Positions 52,216 to 60,675 of a stretch of 64,000 nucleotides of DNA are shown here, in pieces (the first letter of the stretch is position 1; the number at the start of each line of letters is the position of its first letter). The notes under the pieces were generated by a model that was not told the origin of the DNA, ran no database searches, and worked only from the letters and a program-made list of their open reading frames with translations. Where the stretch lies: NCBI RefSeq assembly GCF_002160815.1, contig NZ_NFLH01000002.1, positions 62,001-126,000 of the forward strand, in the 5' to 3' direction. The position numbers were made by a program, and so were the translations under genes. This DNA is from Massilimicrobiota sp. An134. Its GTDB lineage: Bacteria; Bacillota_I; Bacilli_A; Erysipelotrichales; Coprobacillaceae.

Positions 52216-52948
52216 AGAGATTATTGCAGTTATGGAAAAACATTATCCTTTAGAATTACAGGAAGAATGGGATAAATGTGGATTACAGATTGGTCAGGTT
52301 GAAACAGAAGTTTCTAAGATAATGATTGCGTTAAATGCTGATTTACAGACTATTGATGAAGCCATTAGGAATCAATGTCAGATGTTAATTACACATCATC
52401 CATTTTTATTAGATCCCATTGTGAATATTGATCAGGATGATTTTATGGGCGCATTTATTTTTAAAGCTATTGAACATCATATTGTTGTTTATAGCTCACA
52501 TACGGCTTTAGATAATGTGGCAATGAATGAATGGCTCATGGAAGCATTAGGTGTTCATGATATCGAACGTGGTGAAGATGGAATCACACGTATAGCCACT
52601 TTGAATCAGCCTATGACAATGGATGATTTTCTTGACCATGTACAGACAACTTATCATTTAAAGCATTTTCAATATGCTGGACATGCTGATATGGTTCGTA
52701 AGGTTGCGATATGTGGGGGAAGTGGAGCAGATTTTATGTCACAGTTCTATGGAAAAGCAGATGCCTATTTAACTGGAGATACCAAATATCGTCATGCGAA
52801 AAATGCAGTTGACCATCATATGTTATTGATTGATATCCATCATCATGCAGAAAACATTATGGTGAGAAAATTAAAAGAATTATTAGAAAAGGAAGTGAAT
52901 GTAGAGATAATAGAAGGAAGTTCTCCTGATTATTATCACTACCGATAA
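52205..52948 (+). CDS. Nif3-like dinuclear metal centre protein (YqfO family)
   Basis: 247-residue NIF3/GTP cyclohydrolase I type 2 family protein. Metal-site residues are in LITHHPFLLDP (His pair), SSHTALDN, DAYLTGDTKYRHA and DIHHHAEN. It is the short form without the inserted PII-like domain of Bacillus YqfO. ATG 52205 follows AAGGTGAGC and overlaps trmK by 11 bases; GTG 52196 is less likely. Biochemical role unsettled. Confidence 0.92.
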   Translation: MKAKEIIAVMEKHYPLELQEEWDKCGLQIGQVETEVSKIMIALNADLQTIDEAIRNQCQMLITHHPFLLDPIVNIDQDDFMGAFIFKAIEHHIVVYSSHTALDNVAMNEWLMEALGVHDIERGEDGITRIATLNQPMTMDDFLDHVQTTYHLKHFQYAGHADMVRKVAICGGSGADFMSQFYGKADAYLTGDTKYRHAKNAVDHHMLLIDIHHHAENIMVRKLKELLEKEVNVEIIEGSSPDYYHYR

Positions 52949-52949
52949 T

Positions 52950-53408
52950 ATGATTTTGACAACCATGTGTTATATTCAAAAGGATCATCAGACACTTATG
53001 CTCCATCGCATAAAAAAAGAAAATGACATCAATGGTGGAAAATGGATTGGTGTTGGTGGTAAATTTGAAGAGGGTGAAAGTGCTGAAGAATGCATGAGAC
53101 GAGAAATCTATGAAGAAACAGGTTTAACTGCGCTAAAGCTTCAGCTTCATGGATTTGTTGTGTTTCCACAATTGTATCATGGACAAGATGAGGGCATGTT
53201 TGTTTATACATGTTCTGAATTTAGTGGTGAACTTCATGAGTGTGATGAAGGTGATCTTCAATGGGTTGATAATGAGAAAATTCCTCATTTACCAATGTGG
53301 GAAGGAGATTATCATTTCTTTGAATGGATTCAAGATGATCGTTTTCATAGTGCTAAAATTTATTATCAAAATGATCATGTTATAGAATATCAGGAAAGCT
53401 GTTATTAA
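52950..53408 (+). CDS. Nudix hydrolase (MutT/8-oxo-dGTPase-like)
   Basis: 152-residue Nudix protein with a complete box GGKFEEGESAEECMRREIYEETGL (23-residue consensus, given here as GGKFEEGESAEE and REIYEETGL). The N-terminal TTMCYIQKDHQTLMLHR and NGGKWIGVGG resemble 8-oxo-dGTP diphosphatases. It starts one base after the nif3-like stop, as the last gene of the glyQS operon. Confidence 0.88.
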   Translation: MILTTMCYIQKDHQTLMLHRIKKENDINGGKWIGVGGKFEEGESAEECMRREIYEETGLTALKLQLHGFVVFPQLYHGQDEGMFVYTCSEFSGELHECDEGDLQWVDNEKIPHLPMWEGDYHFFEWIQDDRFHSAKIYYQNDHVIEYQESCY

Positions 53409-53417
53409 GGTTTAAAG

Positions 53418-53990
53418 ATGAAGAAAATAATGATTGGTTTGATTGCTGCTTTCTTTTTTATAGGTATTTATTTTTATGTAACTGGTCAAAGAGCATCAGT
53501 ACTGGAAAAGGAACTTGCAACAGATATTTTTCATGAAATTCAAATTTCACAAAAGCCCTTAGAAGATATTCTTCATCAGGATATGACGTAAGAGTCAGTT
53601 GATGAAGTTTGGCTACGCATATCTGAACTTTGTGATTATGGTTATGATTTGGATCAGTTAAATGAATATCAAAGGAATTTTTGGCTGGTGTTTCATTTTC
53701 TTGGAGAAACAGGAAATGGTGGTATTGAACAATTTTTTTATAATGGTTATGAATTTGTTGAACCTACACTTCATACTTTACAAATTTTAAATTTGAATGA
53801 TAGTTATCAATATTTAAAGAATGCACAAGAGATTTATCCTCATGAGATTGTAGAAATGTATAGTGATCCAAAAATGTCTGAGCAGTTAAATAAAATAGAT
53901 GAGTACTACTACAATGATGTAGAAGAAGAATGTTATCATTTTCTTATTCAATATCTTCAAGAATATAAAGATGAATTTATAGAAAAATGA
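53418..53990 (+). pseudogene. DUF4375-type protein interrupted by one in-frame TAA
   Basis: From ATG 53418 the frame reads a membrane anchor (MIGLIAAFFFIGIYFYV) and then HEIQISQKPLEDILHQDMT. TAA follows at 53589-53591 (codon 58). It then continues in the same frame to 53990 with the DUF4375 (DMP19-like) pattern YQRNFWLVFHFLGETGNGGI and FFYNGYEF. One substitution (for example GAA to TAA) explains the break; TAA is not readable. The second part has a possible restart only at TTG 53649. It follows the Nudix gene closely. Confidence 0.75.
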
Positions 53991-54016
53991 ATTGATGAAA
54001 TAACAATTTGAATTTT

Positions 54017-54038
54017 AACACTCTTAGGAGTGTTTTTC
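54017..54038 (+). terminator. Terminator after the DUF4375 pseudogene
   Basis: AACACTC, TTAG loop, GAGTGTT, then TTTC. Seven-bp stem. Confidence 0.8.
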
Positions 54039-54056
54039 TTTATAGTGTCGTTTGTC

Positions 54057-54085
54057 TTGAGTGTGGTCAAGGTTTCATCTATAAT
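54057..54085 (+). promoter_or_regulatory. Promoter of the histidine phosphatase gene
   Basis: TTGAGT (54057-54062), 17-bp spacer, TATAAT (54080-54085), 18 bases before the start codon. Confidence 0.75.
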
Positions 54086-54102
54086 ATTTATGGAGGTGGA
54101 AC

Positions 54103-54660
54103 ATGAAAGATTTATATTTAATGAGGCATGGTGAAACATTATTTAATCAAAGAAGAAAGATACAGGGATGGTGTGATTCTCCATTAACTGAAAAAGGAAT
54201 AGAACAAGCTCAAAAAGCAGGAGAATTATTAAAAGATATTCATTTTGATCATTGTTATAGCTCTACGTCTGAAAGATGTTGTGATACACTTGAACTTGTG
54301 ACTCATCAACCTTATCAAAGATTAAAGGGAATTAAAGAAAGATATTTTGGTGTGTTTGAAGGTGAAAGTGAAGATTTAAATCCTCCTGTTGATAAATATG
54401 ATGATTTCTTTCCTATTTATGGGGGAGAAACAAGATTACAGGTTATGGAAAGAATGGTAACAACGCTAAAGGATATTATGGAACAGGATGCATGTCAGAC
54501 TGTTTTGGCTGTATCACATGCTGGAGCTTGTCGTTGTTTTTTATCACATTTAGGGCAACCTGAACAATTATTGAATGGTCAAAAATTAGGGAATTGTAGT
54601 ATTTTACATTTTCATTATGATCAAGGTCAATTTACATTTGTTGAAATGCTGAACATTTAA
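54103..54660 (+). CDS. Histidine phosphatase family protein (phosphoglycerate-mutase-like)
   Basis: 185-residue branch-1 histidine phosphatase. LMRHGETLFNQRRKIQGW holds the phospho-accepting His of the RHG motif, SSTSERCCDTLEL the second Arg, and VSHAGACRCFL the second catalytic His. The size and lack of mutase-specific residues favour a phosphatase over a true mutase; substrate unknown. GGAGGTGG site, own promoter and terminator. Confidence 0.9.
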   Translation: MKDLYLMRHGETLFNQRRKIQGWCDSPLTEKGIEQAQKAGELLKDIHFDHCYSSTSERCCDTLELVTHQPYQRLKGIKERYFGVFEGESEDLNPPVDKYDDFFPIYGGETRLQVMERMVTTLKDIMEQDACQTVLAVSHAGACRCFLSHLGQPEQLLNGQKLGNCSILHFHYDQGQFTFVEMLNI

Positions 54661-54666
54661 GAAATG

Positions 54667-54690
54667 AAGCACTCTTAGAAGTGCTTTTTA
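54667..54690 (+). terminator. Terminator after the phosphatase gene
   Basis: AAGCACT and AGTGCTT form a 7-bp stem with a 6-base loop followed by TTTTATT. Confidence 0.8.
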
Positions 54691-54697
54691 TTGTGAA

Positions 54698-54967
54698 ATG
54701 ATTTTTGGTAATGATTCAAAAGCGATTCCATTATATCAATCATTAAGTATTGATTTTCAAAAAAATATACAGTCTTATTTAGTGGGATTACGCACTTTAT
54801 CTATTTATGAAAGATGGATTGAACATCATGAAAAAGAAGCTTTAATGATTGATCAAAAATTAGATACATATCAATCATCTTATCCATATCGTGTTGAAAT
54901 AGAAATGCAAAAAGATCTTATTCAAAACATTAATTCTTTAAGAACCATAGATTTTGTAGATTTATAG
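54698..54967 (+). CDS. Hypothetical 89-residue protein, doubtful
   Basis: An open frame beginning right after a terminator. No ribosome site and no promoter are visible before ATG 54698. The composition is coding-like: helical, charged, soluble, with IYERWIEHHEKEALMIDQKL and a Tyr/Ser turn. It fills the otherwise empty 54691-55028 gap and may be the remnant of a larger gene that lost its start. Family not recognised. Confidence 0.35.
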   Translation: MIFGNDSKAIPLYQSLSIDFQKNIQSYLVGLRTLSIYERWIEHHEKEALMIDQKLDTYQSSYPYRVEIEMQKDLIQNINSLRTIDFVDL

Positions 54968-55028
54968 TATTGTAAAAATAAAAAACAGGAGTACAATAAT
55001 TGTTTGTATAGGGAAAGGGGAGAAAAGG

Positions 55029-56372
55029 ATGGATCAAAGTCGAAAATCCACAGATTTGATTTATGGAAGTATAGCAAAATCTATTTTTTGGTTTTCAATC
55101 CCACTATTGATTGGAAATCTATTCCAGCAACTATATAATACTGTAGATGCATATGTCGTAGGGAATTATGTTTCTAAACAGGCATTGGCTGCTGTTGGGG
55201 CGTCTTCACCTATCACAAATATGCTTATTGGTTTTTTTATGGGATTGGCAACAGGTGCAGGAGTTGTGATTGCTCAATACTACGGAGCCAATGATTCTAA
55301 AAGATTAAAACAGGCTATTCATAGTTCAGCAGCTTTAACGATTGTTATGGCTATTTTCTTAACGATTGTTGGTGTTTTATTCACTAATCCACTTCTACAT
55401 ATGATAGGTATACCTGCAGATGTGTTTCCTGAATCATCAACATATTTAACAATTTATTTTGGTGGAATCACTTTTGCATTAATTTATAATATGGGGGCAG
55501 GTGTTTTACGTGCTGTTGGAGATTCAAAAAGGCCACTCTATTTTCTAGTAGCAGCCTGTTTAACAAATATTGTGTTAGATTTATTGTTAGTGAGAGGTTT
55601 CCATATGGGTGTGGCAGGAGCAGCTATTGCAACTGATGTTTCTCAGGCATTAAGTGCTTTACTGGTTTGTATTGTCTTGATGAAAAGTGATGAAGTCTAT
55701 GCTTTAAAAATAAGAAAAATTCGTTTTCATCTTCCTATTTTAAAGCGTATTATTATGATTGGATTGCCTACGGCTTTACAACAAAGTATTGTGTCTTTAT
55801 CTAATGTCGTGGTGCAATCTTATGTCAATGTTTTTGGCTCAGATGTTGTGGCAGGTTATTCAGCAACGATTCGTATTGATGGTTTTGTGAATTTGCCTTT
55901 ACAAAGTTTTAATATGGCGATTACAACATTTGTTGGACAAAATATTGGAGCTAAGCGATATGATCGTGTCAAACGTGGTTCAAAGATAGCTTTATGGATG
56001 ACTTTTGCGGTTGTGGGAGCTATGACTGTCTTTTTATTCTTCTTTGGAAGAGATGTTATTCGTATCTTTAATAGCGATCAGGCAGTAGTAGAAGCAGGAT
56101 GGAAAATGTTATTTGCCTTTTTAACATGTTATATGTTATTACCAATTGTGCAGATTTATAATGGTGTTTTAAGAGGAGCTGGAAAATCATCTATCCCAAT
56201 GTATATTATGGTATTTAATTTTGTTATTTTAAGACAGATTTATTTAGCTATTGTAACCTCAATGACATCTGATGTTTTCTTTGTTTTCTTTGGCTGGCCA
56301 GTGACATGGATCAGTGCTGCTATTATGTTTATTATTTATTATCATAAAGTGAAATGGCTACCTGATGATTAA
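55029..56372 (+). CDS. MATE-family efflux transporter
   Basis: 447-residue, 12-helix multidrug and toxin extrusion transporter. SIPLLIGNLFQQLYNTVDAYVVG at the N-terminus, the GAGVVIAQYYGA segment, the second-half repeat GLPTALQQSIVSLSNVVV, and AITTFVGQNIGA are typical of the DinF/NorM-type clade of gut Bacillota. Substrate cannot be read from sequence. GGGGAGAAAAGG site; a terminator overlaps the stop. Confidence 0.93.
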   Translation: MDQSRKSTDLIYGSIAKSIFWFSIPLLIGNLFQQLYNTVDAYVVGNYVSKQALAAVGASSPITNMLIGFFMGLATGAGVVIAQYYGANDSKRLKQAIHSSAALTIVMAIFLTIVGVLFTNPLLHMIGIPADVFPESSTYLTIYFGGITFALIYNMGAGVLRAVGDSKRPLYFLVAACLTNIVLDLLLVRGFHMGVAGAAIATDVSQALSALLVCIVLMKSDEVYALKIRKIRFHLPILKRIIMIGLPTALQQSIVSLSNVVVQSYVNVFGSDVVAGYSATIRIDGFVNLPLQSFNMAITTFVGQNIGAKRYDRVKRGSKIALWMTFAVVGAMTVFLFFFGRDVIRIFNSDQAVVEAGWKMLFAFLTCYMLLPIVQIYNGVLRGAGKSSIPMYIMVFNFVILRQIYLAIVTSMTSDVFFVFFGWPVTWISAAIMFIIYYHKVKWLPDD

Positions 56373-56398
56373 GTTTTCCTTTCTGGAAAACTTTTTTA
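56371..56398 (+). terminator. Terminator after the MATE gene
   Basis: AAGTTTTCC, TTTCT loop, GGAAAACTT, then a T run. Nine-bp perfect stem. Confidence 0.9.
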
Positions 56399-56426
56399 AT
56401 AAAAAAATGCATGAAAACATGCATTT
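56398..56426 (-). terminator. Terminator of ispH
   Basis: AAATGCATG/CATGCATTT 9-bp stem with an AAAA loop (56405-56426). On the minus strand it is followed by a T7 run and lies at the ispH stop. Confidence 0.88.
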
Positions 56427-57336
56427 AGTCTAATATTTTTGTTAAGTCTATCGGTTGTTTAAAGAAGGTCTGAGGATCATTTTCATTAAATTGATGTAAG
56501 AATTCTATAACTTGATTTGTTAAATAGGTTGGTGTAGATGCACCTGAAGAGACTGCAGCTTTCTTTTTCCCTTTTAACCAGTTAATATTTAAATCATCAA
56601 GACTCTCAATCATATGAACTTCTTTCTTTTCACTAGCAATGCTTGCTAGTTTTTGAGTATTGTTAGAATGAGGATCACCCACAATGAAAACAATATCAAT
56701 ATCTTCTTCCATGTTTTTAATAGCTTCTTGTCTGATTTTCGTTGCTGTACAAGTTTCTTTTTCGATTGTGACATGAGGAAGTATCGTTTTGGCATACTCA
56801 CATAAATCATAGACATCATATAAAGACATGGTTGTCTGATTCGTCATCACATAATGCTTATTTGGATCCATCATTTGAATATCATTTTTACTGGTAATCA
56901 AATGAACTCGTTTTTCATCAATAGAAATAGCACCTTCAGCTTCAGGATGTCCTTTTTTTCCAATATATAAAATATCATATCCTTCATTCAATTTCTCCTT
57001 GATTAAATCATGTGTCTTAATCACATCTAAACATGAAGCATCAATGACATTGAGGCCTTTATTTTTCGCTTTTTCAAATACCTGCTCACTAGCACCATGA
57101 GCAGTGACAATGACAGTTCCATGTTGAATCTGATCTAATAATTCTAGACGTGTTTGACCAGGAATATCAATTGTCTGAATACCTCTTTCTTTTAATGCAT
57201 CAACAATATATTGATTATGAACAATCATTCCTAAGATATAAATAGGTTGTTGTTCATTTTGTGCGTTTTTAGCTATTTCAATAGCACGGACGACACCTTT
57301 ACAGTATCCTCTTGGGGTAATAGCTTTCACTTGCAT
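56425..57336 (-). CDS. ispH: 4-hydroxy-3-methylbut-2-enyl diphosphate reductase
   Basis: 303-residue IspH/LytB, the last enzyme of the MEP isoprenoid pathway, making IPP and DMAPP with a 4Fe-4S cluster. Cluster cysteines are in RGYCKGVVRA (Cys12), VIDASCLDV and KETCTATKIRQEA. Active-site GHPEAEGA, THG-like VTAHGAS and SSGASTPTYL are also present. AGGTGAAAAGGT site. In Bacillus the orthologue yqfP follows yqfO; here it is inverted and separated from the nif3-like gene by about 3.5 kb. Confidence 0.96.
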   Translation of the reverse strand: MQVKAITPRGYCKGVVRAIEIAKNAQNEQQPIYILGMIVHNQYIVDALKERGIQTIDIPGQTRLELLDQIQHGTVIVTAHGASEQVFEKAKNKGLNVIDASCLDVIKTHDLIKEKLNEGYDILYIGKKGHPEAEGAISIDEKRVHLITSKNDIQMMDPNKHYVMTNQTTMSLYDVYDLCEYAKTILPHVTIEKETCTATKIRQEAIKNMEEDIDIVFIVGDPHSNNTQKLASIASEKKEVHMIESLDDLNINWLKGKKKAAVSSGASTPTYLTNQVIEFLHQFNENDPQTFFKQPIDLTKILD

Positions 57337-57418
57337 ACCTTTTCACCTCCACTTCATTGTATCATAATTTCTTGTGATGATGAAGAAATCTTTATATAAT
57401 GAAAACAGGTGATTAATG

Positions 57419-57991
57419 ATGCATATTCAAGAAGTTTCTCAACAATTAAATTTATCTAAGAAAGCGATTATGATTTATGAACAAAAAGGGCTCATTCATC
57501 CTCAAAAAGATGTTCATGGTTATCGTGTTTATCAACAGAAAGATATTGAAAGATTAATGCAAATTAAATGTTTAAGACAACTTGATTTCTCTATTTCTCA
57601 AATTAAAGATATACTGATCAATAATCAATATGATATTTTTGATCTGAAAAAAGAAGAATATGAAAAACAGATTTTTGATATTGAAACATCATTACAATAT
57701 ATTGATGATGTGAAAAAGAGTTTGACGCAAAAACAGACATTAGATAATTTAAGCCATCAGCTAGAACAAACCAAACAATTGAAAAAAATCAATTCTTCTA
57801 CACAAACCATCCTACCCTTTGAAAAAATCATAATTTGTTTATCTATTTTTATTTATGCTTTATTTTTATTTGATAATGACTCATTTTTATCTATATTGGC
57901 TTCTTTAGCCATGTTGCTTATTTTAGTGATTCACTTTTCTTCTACATTTAGACTGTTTTTATATGAAATTTATCAAAAAATAAAAAAATAG
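57419..57991 (+). CDS. MerR-family regulator with two C-terminal transmembrane helices
   Basis: 190 residues. An N-terminal MerR winged helix (HIQEVSQQLNLSKKAIMIYE; HGYRVYQQKDIERL; about 1-70) and a coiled-coil linker (about 75-120) lead not to an effector domain but to two hydrophobic helices (IIICLSIFIYALFLF and LSILASLAMLLILVIHF) with a basic tail. It should be membrane-anchored. ATG 57419, six bases after AGGTGA, is preferred over ATG 57416. TATAAT at 57394-57399. A MerR-type promoter with dyad starts one base after its stop and drives the MutS-like gene, its likely target. Confidence 0.82.
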   Translation: MHIQEVSQQLNLSKKAIMIYEQKGLIHPQKDVHGYRVYQQKDIERLMQIKCLRQLDFSISQIKDILINNQYDIFDLKKEEYEKQIFDIETSLQYIDDVKKSLTQKQTLDNLSHQLEQTKQLKKINSSTQTILPFEKIIICLSIFIYALFLFDNDSFLSILASLAMLLILVIHFSSTFRLFLYEIYQKIKK

Positions 57992-58022
57992 TTGCTTTAC
58001 CCCAAGGGTAGTGCTGTAAAGT
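57992..58022 (+). promoter_or_regulatory. MerR-type promoter/operator of the MutS-like gene
   Basis: TTGCTT (57992-57997) and TAAAGT (58017-58022) are separated by exactly 19 bp. The spacer begins with the perfect inverted repeat TACCC-CAA-GGGTA (57998-58010). This is the architecture of promoters that MerR proteins activate by DNA distortion. Confidence 0.75.
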
Positions 58023-58041
58023 CAAGGTGAGGTGAGATACC

Positions 58042-59610
58042 ATGATGATATTTTGGGTAGCTATTTTACTGATATTGATAGTGATTATGGTTTTGAAAGG
58101 CTTATGGAATGTTTTTATGCATAAACGATTAGTTCAACTGTTTCCATATCAGCTTGAAAAGGATGAAATAGAATGGAATGAGGAATATGCTGAAACTTTA
58201 AAAGAAAAAGCAATATCTAAACAGGAAATTGATGATTTTCAGTTATTAAAAGTTTTACAGAAATGTGACTTTACCTATACGAATATAGGTAGAGAATATA
58301 TGTATGGTCGTATGTTATCAAAACAATGTGATCATCGTTTGTTAGAAATGATGGTTCAGCGTTATCAGAATCCTCAAATCTTATCTGATACACTTTATCA
58401 ACTTTATCAGTTAAGTAAAGAATATGACGCATGTTTAGGCTTGTTTCAGCATTCTCAAGTCTTTTCGTTATGGGAAAGACGACTTATCATGTGCTTAGGT
58501 TTTTGTCCGATTGTATTTATCATCATGTGGTTTTTCTTAGGTGAGCAGATTTTTTTACCACTTTGTATATATGCAGCTTTGATGATTCTTTTGAATACTT
58601 ATTATAGTCAACGTACAAAGACTATTGTGACGGAAACAATGAGTTATTGTTTTATGATTGAAGCTTTATCACATTTGGTTAAACATCGTGTTTTTCCTGA
58701 AGAAGATATTCAAAAATTAAAGCCAATGCTTAAAAAAGCAAAGACATATACAGTATTGGCACGTGTCATTTATAAGATTTCTAAAATAGATGTTTTCTAT
58801 TTCACACAGACAATCCAAAGCTTCTTTATGTTATCACTACATCAATATCTCATATTATTAAAGCATCAAGAAGACATGGAAAGCTATATGCTTACTTTCT
58901 ATGAATATTTAGGAACTGCAGATGTTGCTTTAAGTGTGCGATTAGTACGTGAACGTTATGTCACGTGTTTGCCTGAATTAACACAAGACAAACAGCTTTC
59001 ATTTGTCGAAGCTTACCATCCTTTAATTTCTAATCCTGTGAAAAATAGTTTTTCAACAACACGTTCTTGTATGATTACAGGATCCAATGCATCAGGTAAG
59101 TCTACATTCTTAAAAATGATTGGTATCAATATGCTGATGGCGAAAACTTTGCATACATGTTTTGCAGATGAATGGAAGTGTTATCATTATACGATTCATA
59201 GTGCCATTCATATGAAAGATGATTTAACATCAGGAGATAGCTATTATGTAAAAGAAATTAAAACTTTAAAAGCCATGATAGATGATGTGAAAGAAAAGGA
59301 TTGTATGATCTTTATTGATGAAATTTTAAGAGGAACAAATGAAAAAGAACGTGTGATGATTTCTCAGGCTATTTTGACTTATTTATTTCAAAGTTCATCA
59401 TTGATTTTGGTGACAACACATGATTTATCTTTGGTTGAAAAGTTTCCTTGGATTGATCAGTATTGTTTCCGTGATGCGATTGTGAATAATCAATTATCCT
59501 GTGATTATAAAATACATCAGGGACGTTGTACAGTAGGAAATGCGATTGCATTATTAGAAATTTATGGATATGATGCAGACATTATCAATGCTATAAGAAA
59601 GCCTAACTAG
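58042..59610 (+). CDS. Membrane-bound MutS-like ATPase
   Basis: 522 residues. An N-terminal helix (FWVAILLILIVIMVLKGLW) and a central helical hairpin (about residues 150-190, CLGFCPIVFIIMWFFLG and LCIYAALMILLNTYY) place it in the membrane. The C-terminal 210 residues are a MutS domain V ATPase: Walker A TGSNASGKSTF, TSGDSYYVKEIK, Walker B CMIFIDEILRGTN and VTTHDLS. It lacks the mismatch-recognition and connector domains of MutS and the Smr domain of MutS2, so mismatch repair is unlikely. Start ATG-ATG at 58042/58045 after GAGGTGAG. Controlled by the MerR-type promoter upstream. Function unknown. Confidence 0.88.
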   Translation: MMIFWVAILLILIVIMVLKGLWNVFMHKRLVQLFPYQLEKDEIEWNEEYAETLKEKAISKQEIDDFQLLKVLQKCDFTYTNIGREYMYGRMLSKQCDHRLLEMMVQRYQNPQILSDTLYQLYQLSKEYDACLGLFQHSQVFSLWERRLIMCLGFCPIVFIIMWFFLGEQIFLPLCIYAALMILLNTYYSQRTKTIVTETMSYCFMIEALSHLVKHRVFPEEDIQKLKPMLKKAKTYTVLARVIYKISKIDVFYFTQTIQSFFMLSLHQYLILLKHQEDMESYMLTFYEYLGTADVALSVRLVRERYVTCLPELTQDKQLSFVEAYHPLISNPVKNSFSTTRSCMITGSNASGKSTFLKMIGINMLMAKTLHTCFADEWKCYHYTIHSAIHMKDDLTSGDSYYVKEIKTLKAMIDDVKEKDCMIFIDEILRGTNEKERVMISQAILTYLFQSSSLILVTTHDLSLVEKFPWIDQYCFRDAIVNNQLSCDYKIHQGRCTVGNAIALLEIYGYDADIINAIRKPN

Positions 59611-59618
59611 GCTTTCTT
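59595..59618. terminator. Hairpin covering two convergent stop codons
   Basis: AAGAAAGCC (59595-59603) and GGCTTTCTT (59610-59618) form a 9-bp stem with the 6-base loop TAACTA. Both genes end inside it with TAG and overlap by 8 bases. The T tracts on either side are weak, so termination efficiency is uncertain. Confidence 0.6.
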
Positions 59619-59938
59619 ACTGGTAACATATTTTCAAAAGTCTGTGGTTCCACTTGAACATTTTTATCAATATCCTCATCTATGTCATCTAAATCAAAAC
59701 TCTTCACAGCTTTAACAACACGGAAAGCTGTTTTGGCGTTATGCAAAACAGGACGTAATTGATTGATAATAGGAATGAGCTGATTAGCCGTATAAAGTGT
59801 TTTTTGAGCTGTCTGAATCGTTGATGAAAGATTCATCTGATGAAGTGAATATCTCATAGATTGTAATAATGATGGTTTTTGATACATCATTGGTGGATAA
59901 TAGGGATAAAAATCATAGGGTGGATATTGTGGATACAT
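59603..59938 (-). CDS. YqfQ/VrrA-like protein
   Basis: 111 residues. A Tyr/Pro-rich N-terminus (MYPQYPPYDFYPYYPPMMY) is followed by a helix STIQTAQKTLYTANQLIPII with the pattern NQLRPVLHNAKTAFRVVKAVKSF, matching the YqfQ (VrrA) family, and an acidic tail. In Bacillus yqfQ lies between yqfP (ispH) and yqfR (DEAD helicase), and the same neighbours surround it here. ATG 59938 follows a perfect AGGAGGTG. In spore formers it is called a coat-associated protein; no spore role is implied here. Confidence 0.7.
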   Translation of the reverse strand: MYPQYPPYDFYPYYPPMMYQKPSLLQSMRYSLHQMNLSSTIQTAQKTLYTANQLIPIINQLRPVLHNAKTAFRVVKAVKSFDLDDIDEDIDKNVQVEPQTFENMLPVRKPS

Positions 59939-60051
59939 GATTAACACCTCCTATGTTAAGATATGTTAAAAGAAAAAAGATGATACTTGTGTTTTGGATA
60001 AAGAAAAATAACGACTTTGAAGAGAAATCATCAAAATCGTCATGAGATATT

Positions 60052-60675
60052 TTATGCTCTTTGTTTATAAATGAGAAGATTAACAATACTGCCAAGCATG
60101 ATATAAATCATCCAAAAAAGAATAAATCCAACATAGGAAGCATTAAGAAGAGGATATGGAGCAGTTCCTAAGCCACTTGTCATGATGTTATATGCCATAG
60201 ATAAAGGAATGAATGTTAATATCCATATATTTATGGACCAAAATAATTGTTTGGCTTTTGTCTGAGAAGATTGATCTGATATGACCATACCAATACCATA
60301 AATCATACATCCAAAGATAATCAAAATGAGTCCAGTGAGTGTTGCGATTGCAGTTTGTTTTTCATTCCATATCATTGCGGCAACAATCAATCCAAGGGCA
60401 TTCATTGTTGTTGCGACGATTGTAAAAATGACACCATTAGGTTTTTCGTGCGTTGATATAGACTCACAAGGAGTGGGCTCAATACCTTTGAGTAAATAGT
60501 CTGTTGTTACTTCAAAAAAGTCACTCAATAAAATAATCTTTTCAATGTCTGGTAAAGTTTGTTCGCTTTCCCATTTAGAAACGGATTGTCGTGAAACACC
60601 AATTTGATTGGCAAGTTCTTCTTGTGATATCCCTTTTACTTTTCTTAAATGTTGTATTCTATCAGCAATGTTCAT
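60052..60675 (-). CDS. XRE-family HTH regulator with membrane domain
   Basis: 207 residues. An N-terminal Cro/CI-type HTH ([30 protein letters not shown], about 8-37, quoted in parts; [11 protein letters not shown] follows) is joined to about four hydrophobic helices (residues 82-200). Such HTH-plus-membrane proteins are common in Bacillota and may sense envelope state. Good GGAG site. It is divergent from the DEAD helicase gene across a 300-base region. Confidence 0.82.
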   Translation of the reverse strand: MNIADRIQHLRKVKGISQEELANQIGVSRQSVSKWESEQTLPDIEKIILLSDFFEVTTDYLLKGIEPTPCESISTHEKPNGVIFTIVATTMNALGLIVAAMIWNEKQTAIATLTGLILIIFGCMIYGIGMVISDQSSQTKAKQLFWSINIWILTFIPLSMAYNIMTSGLGTAPYPLLNASYVGFILFWMIYIMLGSIVNLLIYKQRA

